Assembly: GCA_029448655.1 (NCBI GenBank)
Contig: JACCLO010000009.1
Location: 1,054,001-1,118,000, forward strand
Source: Wolfiporia cocos
Lineage: Eukaryota > Basidiomycota > Agaricomycetes > Polyporales > Phaeolaceae
Length of the DNA stretch: 64,000 nt
Reading direction: 5' to 3'
Part shown: piece after piece, positions 57,310 to 64,000 of the stretch
Numbering within the stretch: the stretch's first letter is position 1
Layout: each line of letters starts with the position of its first letter
Position numbers and translations under genes: made by a program
Notes under the pieces: generated by a model
What the model was told of the DNA's origin: nothing
The model's input: only the letters and a program-made list of their open reading frames with translations
The model's database searches: none

Positions 57310-58185
57310 TCAGTAGTACGGGTTCGGCGCCGGAGGTTGGGGCTGCGGCGCATTTGGTGGTGGAGGCCCTCCTGGGGGTCCTCCTCCTCCCGGGTATCCT
57401 CCACCCGGGTTTCCTGGGTTTCCTCCGGGGTTCCCTGGGTTCCCTCCAGGGTTTCGTCCTCCGGGGTTCGCGGGGGTTCCTCCTCTGAGTCCTCCAGGAG
57501 GGGGGGCATTCCCTCCTCCGAGTCCAAAGTTTCCTCCCAGTCCTCCTCCGCTTGTACCTGCCAAGGTTCGTCCAAATAGGCCTGAAGGCCATGTTCCTGG
57601 GTTTGTCGTTCCCATTCCTCCGCTTGGGCTAGTCCAAGACGGATTTCCTCCGCTACCCATTCCGGGTGCGTTCTGTGGGGGGTTTCCAAAGAGGTCTGTT
57701 CCTCCAGCCATAGGCCCAATCCCACTCTGTGCAAAAGCAGATACAAATCCTGGAGGGTCCTGTCCTCCGGTCTGGCTGTTATCTGTTCCTGTAAAGTTTC
57801 CAGGATTTCTCCCATCATCTCCGATGCGCTCAATTCCTGCCATTCCTGTGGCGCCCGAAGGCTGATTCGTATTTCCATCGGCATCGAAGGTTCTGTTGAT
57901 GGTTTCGGTTTCGTTTTCGGTCAACATCGCGGTTGACATCGGAGGGATTTCTCCGAATCGTTTGAACGCTTCACGCATTATTTCCCAAGCGGTCGTTCCT
58001 GCGGAGGGGTATACTTGTACCCACTTCGATGCTCTATCTTCTCTGGGGATGACAACAATTCCTCCGTGGTTACGGAAGGCTCCAATGGTGTCAGTCCACT
58101 CGTATTGGTTGAGTCTGTAGACTCCCTGAATGTCCTCGGGCAAGAGTTCAATCAGTCGTGCTGGGAATTCTGGTCCAAATATCAT
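57310..58185 (-). CDS. Element Y leader ORF, Gly/Pro-rich
   Basis: 291 residues between the 5' LTR and gag. The N-terminal 90 residues look folded (FPARLIELLPEDIQGVYRLN, WEIMREAFKRFGE); the C-terminal half is Gly/Asn/Pro-rich with collagen-like NPGGNPGNPGG repeats. Not a standard gypsy component. The stop codon is six bases before the gag ATG. Its role is unknown. Confidence 0.7.
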   Translation of the reverse strand: MIFGPEFPARLIELLPEDIQGVYRLNQYEWTDTIGAFRNHGGIVVIPREDRASKWVQVYPSAGTTAWEIMREAFKRFGEIPPMSTAMLTENETETINRTFDADGNTNQPSGATGMAGIERIGDDGRNPGNFTGTDNSQTGGQDPPGFVSAFAQSGIGPMAGGTDLFGNPPQNAPGMGSGGNPSWTSPSGGMGTTNPGTWPSGLFGRTLAGTSGGGLGGNFGLGGGNAPPPGGLRGGTPANPGGRNPGGNPGNPGGNPGNPGGGYPGGGGPPGGPPPPNAPQPQPPAPNPYY

Positions 58186-58231
58186 GTGCCCTTACACCGT
58201 GGTAGGTGAGGGTGTGATAAGCTCGACCTTC

Positions 58232-59502
58232 TGTTATGGGTCGAATACCCGTTCGTATATTCGAGTCGCGAATATAGATCGTTCTTCTGCACGTAGGCGT
58301 ATGGCCGTATGCAAGGCAAATGCTCGTTAGATGCCTTCAAGTCCTAGGTGAAGTTCCTAGGAGATCGTATAATATCCAATACGCGTTAGAGGATATAATC
58401 TGTTCAGGTGTGAGTCTAATAGAATATAAGACTCGCCTAAGTCCGAGAAGTCAGTGTGCACTTTGAGGACTTAGTCGTTCGGTTGCTCGAGCGAGAAATA
58501 CTTGAGCGTAGTTTCCTACGTTTGAGAACGAGTATAAGACTTCTTGTTTATACAACAAGGTCGAGCTGAAGAGCCTCGACGGTAAGTACATGAGTTTATA
58601 TACTACGCTAGGTTTCAGGGGTCAAGTCTGTCCCAGATGCCACAGATACTATCTACGCTATAGTCCCAAACGTTTGATAAGTATGGAGTGATATATCTGA
58701 GACGATAGATAGGAATGATGGCGGTTGAACGCCATCTGTCAGCTAATAAACGATGAACATGAAACGGTGGCAGAGTTGGATCTGCCAAAGATGAATGTCA
58801 CAGAATTCCCGGTGGGGGGTTCCGACTTCCCTCGCTATAGGTATTCACAGGCGCCGCTAGGCGTGCGCGCGCCTTCCTGATCCTCAGCCACCTCCAGCGC
58901 CTCCTCTTTGCCATCTAGATCATCTGACTCAGTAGTTTAGCGCTGTAGGGTAGCGCGCGCCTCAGGTACGGACACGTTACGGTCACAGTAGTTACATGTA
59001 CGTTACTTGTCATGTGCCTCTTAGATAATGCGCACGGGCCATTACTTTAGGGCCTGACTCGTAGTTACTATCGTCATGTATATATTACGTCGAGATGTGG
59101 GCTTACTCCCCATCTCTCAGATTCTCGTCAATGGGATAGTCCCCTTACTCGCTATATTGTCTGTGTTGCTACTGGCCCGGGGCCCACATCTTGGCTGCTA
59201 GTCTGTGGGTCTGCGACTTCGACGTCAGGGCACCTCGCGACTTCGTCGCTTGGATGGACCTTTGAGTACGGCGGTGCCGTGGACTTGCGCCTATGCAGGC
59301 ATGTATGGAGTCCCCATGTCACCATGGTCGCACAGACAGGTGTGTCTGTGACAATGAAACGAGCCCTATAGACTAGTACAACTGGGGATGTGCCCAGTAA
59401 GATCACGAGTAGCCAGGGGGCTGGTTGCGCAACAAGTCCCTGTATCGTATTCGCCTGGTGGTGAGTTCTGTCGATATTCGAAAAATCAAAATAACCGTAA
59501 CA
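58232..59502 (-). repeat. Element Y 5' LTR, interrupted
   Basis: LTR sequence 58232-58795 plus 59354-59502, split by a solo LTR. The outer end CCGTAACA is followed by the AGGGG duplication. The 46 bp between 58186 and 58231 should hold the primer-binding site, which I could not assign to a tRNA. Confidence 0.9.
58796..59353 (+). mobile_element. Solo LTR nested in Y 5' LTR
   Basis: 558 bp, TGTCACAGAATTCCCGG...GTGTCTGTGACA, flanked by ATGAA (58791-58795, 59354-59358). Close to the copy at 51942-52511 in its first part and diverging in the middle. Confidence 0.92.
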
Positions 59503-59507
59503 AGGGG

Positions 59508-59660
59508 CGTACAGGAGAATGGGTGAAAGAATGAGGGCTGATGCCATCCAACAAGGAGATGCGACACCTCCAGCACCGTGCAACCCAATGGAACTTCACC
59601 AATCCCCTCTCTCACAACCCCTATCACGAATGGATATGCCCCCACCTACATGACCTATTG
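59508..59660 (+). pseudogene. Element X ORF, 3' part
   Basis: Continuation, in the same frame, of the ORF broken at 48389. Ends RMDMPPPT then TGA, about 20 nt before the gag-like ORF at 59681. Confidence 0.5.
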
Positions 59661-59680
59661 GGCGCCCTGACACAATCCAA

Positions 59681-60778
59681 ATGACGTCAGCAGGAATAGT
59701 CAGAAATGCAACTATACCCCCTATTCCTCCGACAGCACCTCCACCAATAAACAGGGCAACCAGACCCAACTCCAGCTCATCGGGAACAGATCCGGCCATT
59801 CTACAGGCATACATTGATGGAACAAACCGAGCGGCTCCCCCATCATCATGTGATGAAGCAGTAACACAAGCCTACATCTTGAGGCTAACTAACAGCTTAA
59901 ATGTCGCACCTAATCCCCCACCACAGCCGCCTTCAGATCCATCACATCACTCTGGAGATACAGTAATATTCCCAACAAGAATAAATCGAGGGGCTGACAT
60001 GGGACCGGTTTATCCACCAAAACCTGAAAGCACTGAATGGTCCCAGTTTACACCAATGCCAGCAGCATGGGAAGACTTTGATCCAAAATGGAAAAGCAAA
60101 GTCAAAGAACCCGAGGCGTTCGACAATGATAAGATAAAGTTGAAGGACTGGTGGACCGACATGGAGCAATACATAAGCAGCAATAAACAACTGCTTATGA
60201 CATCGTCCCAAAAAGTGGAAATGGCTTTCTCATATATTCGAGGAGCTAAAGTAAAATCCTGGAAGGAATCTTTTTACAGGAAATACTACAACAGGAATCA
60301 ACTGTGGTGGTCAATCAGCTGGGAAAGATTCCAATGGGAATTATTCAACAAATTTGATGATCCAGATAGGAAGAAGAAGGCATTTAGAGCTATGCAGGCT
60401 CTCAGCATGAAGCTTGGTCGATCCACAGATTATTTTACAGATTTGGAGACTCTATGCGAGGAAGCAGAATTCGACATGGACAACTCGTACATCCTGGAAT
60501 TAATTGAAAAAAATGTTCCCAGAGATGTGTTCCTTCCCACTTATATGTCCTTCGCACAAGCCAAGGACAAGAATGGCCAACCACACCCAATCCCCACTGA
60601 TTATCCTACATGGAAAAACTCCATCGAACACACTGATCACTACTTATTCAGAATCAACGAATCGATGAAGTCCCATCAAAATAATAACAAATCCAATCCT
60701 CATCGCATTAACAACAGTTCTACTAACACAACCAACAATTCCACGCCTCAGCAGCGCAAGGATGGAAATACCCTGTAG
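59681..60778 (+). CDS. Element X gag-like protein
   Basis: 365 residues: a Pro-rich N-terminus, then a retrotransposon capsid domain (LKDWWTDMEQYISSNKQLL, MAFSYIRGAKVKSWKESFY, WELFNKFDDPDRKKKAFR, KLGRSTDYFTDLETLCEEA) and an Asn/Ser-rich tail. The zinc knuckle follows in another frame at 60762. The element is cut by the LTR of Z at 60951. Confidence 0.85.
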   Translation: MTSAGIVRNATIPPIPPTAPPPINRATRPNSSSSGTDPAILQAYIDGTNRAAPPSSCDEAVTQAYILRLTNSLNVAPNPPPQPPSDPSHHSGDTVIFPTRINRGADMGPVYPPKPESTEWSQFTPMPAAWEDFDPKWKSKVKEPEAFDNDKIKLKDWWTDMEQYISSNKQLLMTSSQKVEMAFSYIRGAKVKSWKESFYRKYYNRNQLWWSISWERFQWELFNKFDDPDRKKKAFRAMQALSMKLGRSTDYFTDLETLCEEAEFDMDNSYILELIEKNVPRDVFLPTYMSFAQAKDKNGQPHPIPTDYPTWKNSIEHTDHYLFRINESMKSHQNNNKSNPHRINNSSTNTTNNSTPQQRKDGNTL

Positions 60779-60932
60779 GAACTGTGGAAACAAAAAGAAA
60801 GACTGGGCCGACAGAAGCAAGTGCACTAGCATAACATGGCACACCCCTGACTGGAAGCAATCAAAAGGATTGCCCACCTACACCAGCAGGGAAACCCCAG
60901 CTAACAATCAAAAGGCTAGGGCAGCCACATAA
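60762..60932 (+). pseudogene. Element X zinc-knuckle remnant
   Basis: 56-residue ORF overlapping the end of the gag ORF by 17 nt in another frame. It starts MEIPCRNCGNKKK and contains CX2C and a further Cys; the knuckle seems degenerate (no clear His). It may be a programmed frameshift product or the result of a frameshift mutation. Confidence 0.5.
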
Positions 60933-60950
60933 CACAAGATAACACTTACT

Positions 60951-61548
60951 TGTAATAGTTGCTTGGTTTGCTGGTTAGGCAGGATAGTTGTAAGGGTTAA
61001 GCAGGATACGTGGAGTGGTTAACTCGTAGTATGAATGCAATGAATAGAACTGAGGCAATAGCGCTCAGCAAGGCTAGTATATATACATGATAAATAAGAC
61101 CCCTAACAGTCCTATTAGGTAATACTAATGTTCGTATTCGTATGTACAAGTCCCCAGATACCTAAGTACTGAGTAATACGCGATAAATACATATGCCGAT
61201 CAGAACCGGGATATAGGAAGGCGGCGTAGGCCGCACGAATGGCGTATTGCGCTCTTGTCATTACAAAGACGGGGCGTGACCAAAGCCCGGTCCGCTGACG
61301 TTTATACGCTGACTGCTTCCGGACGGAACGTCCGATTGGCTAGAACTAGACATGTGACTGATGGTAACTACTAGTGATAAGATAAGACCGTCGTTACGGG
61401 AGATAACACGGCCATCATTCGGCACGTATGTAACCGTTAATTTATGAACCAGATAAGCTATTTATTGGTCTAGAAAGTCGTAGATAATTCGTAGAATTGC
61501 CGGAAAAATAGTAAGAAATATAGGGAAACTAGGAGAATTCTTGTGACA
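60951..61548 (-). repeat. Element Z 3' LTR
   Basis: About 598 bp; the minus strand begins TGTCACAAGAATTCTCC. It is preceded in coding sense by a polypurine tract (AAGGGGGGGGTAA, 61549-61561 reversed). The outer boundary at 60951 (TGTAATAG) is inferred from symmetry, since the other LTR lies outside the window. Confidence 0.7.
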
Positions 61549-61638
61549 TTACCCCCCCCTTAGATTTCAACGACCCCGTTGAGAGTAGAAGTTGTGCTAG
61601 AGCCCATTGAAGGGTTAGTCTTTACGATTTTTCCACTT

Positions 61639-62901
61639 TTATCGTCCCGTCGATCCAAAACCTTGTGTACCGCGCGTAGTTGGCTTGTTGAACTGCTCGT
61701 TGTAGGGCCCACTTCCATGTAGGTGAGGTCGAATTTCTTTTTCGAACTTCTCCTTGGTCATGGATTCCTGTATTTCGGGCGTGATTGCTACTTCGCAGAT
61801 TAGCTGAGCAATTCTGTCGCCTTTCTTTACTTGGTACGGGTCTCCAGTGAGGTTCATCAACATGACAAAGACTTCTCCACGGTAGTCATGGTCTATTACA
61901 CCTGCAAGGACGTCGATGCCCTTTTTCGCAAGTCCAGACCTTGGCGCTATCCGACCGTATGTCCCATATGGAACTTTGATACGAATGTCTGTGGGGACCG
62001 AAGCGGATTTCCATGAATTAATCAGGATATCCTGCGCGGCATATAGATCGTAGCCGATCGCATCGGTTGTTCCCCTGGTCGGTAGTTTGCCGTTGACTCC
62101 TACTTCGATTTCTAAGTCTTCGTTGAACTCAACGTCGGAATGTACCCATTGCCCTGTAAAGGGGTCGCGCTTGTAGTACACTTTCGGTTGTGTAGGATCA
62201 ACATCGTCTCGATATTGGGGCCAGTCATCGGGCCAGACACATGTGTCCGAATCCCAATCCGGCGAGTCAGGGTCAAAGACGGCTATTGTCTGCCGTGTTC
62301 CGCCGAGTCTAGTTGATCGGCGAAGGGGTTGATTTGGGTCGGTACTAAGGGCTGAATATTTTGCCTTGTACTCGTCCAATATCTCCTTAGCGTTAGCCAA
62401 GTGTTCCTCGATTTCCCACGTGTCTTCCGCAGGTCCGGTGCCTTTCCAATGGATAAGGTATTCCCACCGGCCGTGTCGGTTACGATGGTTGAGAATGGCT
62501 TCCACTTCCCATTCTTCCGGGTCTTCCATTTCCATTGGCTTGGCAGCCGCAGGGGGATGACTTTTTTGACCTTCGATGGTTGATTCTTTGTACATGACCA
62601 GTTTTGAAGCATGGAACACAGGGTGATAAGCCCTATATTGTGCGTCCATGTACACCTTGAACGTTACCGGTCCCAATTTTTCCGTGATTCGGAATGGGCC
62701 GATGTAGCGAGGGGCTAAACTTCTCTCGGTGTCTTGCCAACTTCGCACGTCCACGAGTACTTTGTCGCCCACTTTGAAGGGGACGACTTGCTTCTTTTGG
62801 TCATAGTACCAGGACCATCTTTCGGCTGCAATTTTCATTGCCGCCTTAGCTTTTTCCTGTGCAGAGAACCGTGTGTTCGCAATTTCTACTAAGTCTTTGT
62901 T
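61639..62901 (-). CDS. Element Z pol C-terminus: GPY/F, chromodomain and dUTPase
   Basis: The ORF at 61639-62838 (399 residues, upstream codons open to 62901) starts in the integrase C-terminal region (KVGDKVLVDVRSW, RYIGPFRITEKLGPVTFKVY) and continues with a chromodomain (EWEVEAILNHRNRHGRWEYL, then IHWKGTGPAEDTWE). After a linker of about 100 residues it ends with a complete dUTPase: LPTRGTTDAIGYDLYAAQD, YGRIAPRSGLAKKGI, AGVIDHDYRGEVFVMLMNL, GDRIAQLICE and the terminal RGTQGFGSTG. The dUTPase is thus C-terminal to the chromodomain, unlike in element Y. An in-frame TGA at 62902-62904 separates it from the integrase core. Confidence 0.88.
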   Translation of the reverse strand, partial: NKDLVEIANTRFSAQEKAKAAMKIAAERWSWYYDQKKQVVPFKVGDKVLVDVRSWQDTERSLAPRYIGPFRITEKLGPVTFKVYMDAQYRAYHPVFHASKLVMYKESTIEGQKSHPPAAAKPMEMEDPEEWEVEAILNHRNRHGRWEYLIHWKGTGPAEDTWEIEEHLANAKEILDEYKAKYSALSTDPNQPLRRSTRLGGTRQTIAVFDPDSPDWDSDTCVWPDDWPQYRDDVDPTQPKVYYKRDPFTGQWVHSDVEFNEDLEIEVGVNGKLPTRGTTDAIGYDLYAAQDILINSWKSASVPTDIRIKVPYGTYGRIAPRSGLAKKGIDVLAGVIDHDYRGEVFVMLMNLTGDPYQVKKGDRIAQLICEVAITPEIQESMTKEKFEKEIRPHLHGSGPYNEQFNKPTTRGTQGFGSTGR

Positions 62902-62904
62902 TCA

Positions 62905-64000
62905 ACTTGGTTCAAAACTGCTTGGTCCTGCAATAGGATGACGACCTAATTCTACCAGGAATGGAGATTCCTTGGTAGTTTCGCTGGCTGCATTATTGTA
63001 CGCAAATTCCGCTGTTGGCAGGAACTCCGACCAGTTATCTTTTTGGTACGTATTGATATAGCACCGTAGATACTGTTCGAGTATTTGATTTACTCGTTCG
63101 GTTTGTCCGTCTGCCTGCGGATGGTACGCAGTAGTCATCGACCTTTGAATTCCCAGCAGGGTGCACCATTCACCAAATAGTTTTGAGGCGAATTGTGTCC
63201 CTCTGTCCGATACTATCTGTTTCGGTAACCCGTGTAAGGGATATACCTTTTGATAGAGTATCGTAGCTAGGTCTTTCGTTGAGAAGGTATTTTCTATTGG
63301 GAAAAACCTTGCTCTTTTGGTCAACCGATCCACTACAACCATGATCGCGTCATGCATTCCTGATGGGGGTATCTGAGTAATCAGGTCTATTGTCACCACT
63401 TCCCACGGGCCTGACGGCACCGGAAGGGGTTGCAGGGGGCCGTACGGCTTCTGCGGATGGTTCTTCATACGTTGGCATGTGTCACATCCGTCTACGTATT
63501 TTTTGACGTAAACGAACATTCTGGGCCACCAATAGTTGCGGCTTAGCAATTCGTACGTTTTGTAGCGTCCGAAATGCCCAGCTGACTTGTGATCGTGATG
63601 ATACTCGACCACTTGCCGTCTGATATCCGCTGGTGTAGCTGGAACGTAGACTTTGCCTCTTCGGAGGAGTAACCCTCCTTCGTAGTTCCATTCTGATAGG
63701 TCTTTTTTGAATTCACGAGGGCCGGATGAGAGCAGCTCCTTGTAGTCTTTTGTGACCTTGTCGTCTAGCAACGCTTTGCAAATCTCTCGGAGTATCGATT
63801 CATCTTCCAATTGTGGGGCAGCATGGGAGGTATCAAGAGCCATTGCCATGTACTCTTGCTCGAACCACTCAGGTTTCAGAAGAACCTGATCGTGATTATC
63901 GAGATCCACCCCCTCCTCATGGTCTGGCCGCCTGGACAGAGGATCCGCGGTTAGCATTGTTTTGCCAGGTTTGTGCTTCATTTGGAAGTTGAAGCGTGAG
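62905..64000 (-). CDS. Element Z pol, integrase (partial)
   Basis: Continues beyond the window. RNase H linker, HHCC finger (YHHDHKSAGHFGRY, CDTCQRMK), DDE core (VTIDLITQIPPSG, IVSDRGTQFASKLFGEWC, TAYHPQADGQTERVNQILEQ) and FAYNNAASETTKESPFLVEL. The frame is the same as that of the C-terminal part; the TGA at 62902-62904 is the only interruption seen. Confidence 0.88.

Larger units (their letters stand above)
48390..59502 (-). mobile_element. Element Y: near-complete Ty3/gypsy chromovirus
   Basis: Bounded by LTRs 48390-49097 and 58232-59502 and by the 5-bp duplication AGGGG (48385-48389, 59503-59507). The LTRs differ by only about nine bases by eye, so it is recent. Coding sense is minus: upstream Gly/Pro ORF, gag with zinc knuckle, protease, dUTPase, reverse transcriptase, RNase H, integrase, chromodomain, then extra ORFs. 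A purine tract (AGGGAGGGGCTGA on the minus strand) abuts the 3' LTR. It has been broken by solo LTRs at 51942, 54681 and 58796, a 0.4-kb insert at 53792 and a stop codon at 50909-50911, so it is inactive. Confidence 0.93.

Noticed and set aside
57071..57592. Minus-strand ORF rich in Arg/Pro overlapping the Y leader ORF and gag
   Set aside because: A frame-shifted shadow of the Gly/Pro repeats.

Overview
The window looks like nuclear DNA of a filamentous fungus, most likely an Agaricomycetes basidiomycete. Genes are split by many short introns (mostly 45-65 nt, several exons of 13-28 nt), gene spacing is compact, and nested Ty3/gypsy chromoviruses are present. All spliced models were joined by hand from GT-AG (or GC-AG) sites; where exon lengths were added up, the totals are multiples of three.

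Layout. 0.3-7.5 kb: a tandem duplication of about 4.1 kb carrying two related genes for single-pass membrane proteins (430-1795 and 4387-6112), each followed by a strongly conserved 3' module that contains a possible small spliced ORF and a 29-bp motif in three copies. 7.8-9.0 kb: first member of an unrecognised protein family. 9.3-22.4 kb: a dense block of recognisable housekeeping genes: SIN1/AVO1 (TORC2 subunit, -), a MATE-family transporter (-), SAM50 (mitochondrial outer-membrane beta-barrel insertase, +, sharing a short promoter with the MATE gene), and an OPT-family oligopeptide transporter (+). 22.5-30.2 kb: AT-richer, gene-poor DNA holding a TA-flanked TIR element, a solo LTR and a non-autonomous hAT-type element with an 8-bp target duplication. 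30.3-32.6 kb: two more members of the unrecognised family, head to head. 34.0-43.9 kb: a two-RRM RNA-binding protein with Q-rich and N/S-rich tracts, a DCR2-like metallophosphoesterase (-), and a 1147-residue Ser/Pro-rich protein of unknown function.

44-64 kb is a retrotransposon graveyard. A plus-strand element (X) was interrupted by a complete minus-strand chromovirus (Y, 48390-59502, 5-bp target duplication AGGGG). Y was then hit by solo LTRs at three places and by a further 0.4-kb insertion. A third chromovirus (Z, minus strand, 60951 to beyond the window end) interrupted X downstream. Y and Z both encode a dUTPase, but at different positions in the polyprotein: between protease and reverse transcriptase in Y, after the chromodomain in Z.

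The cellular genes do not form one pathway. The most unusual content is the duplicated membrane-protein locus, the three-member unknown family with a shared intron position, and the two dUTPase-bearing chromoviruses.
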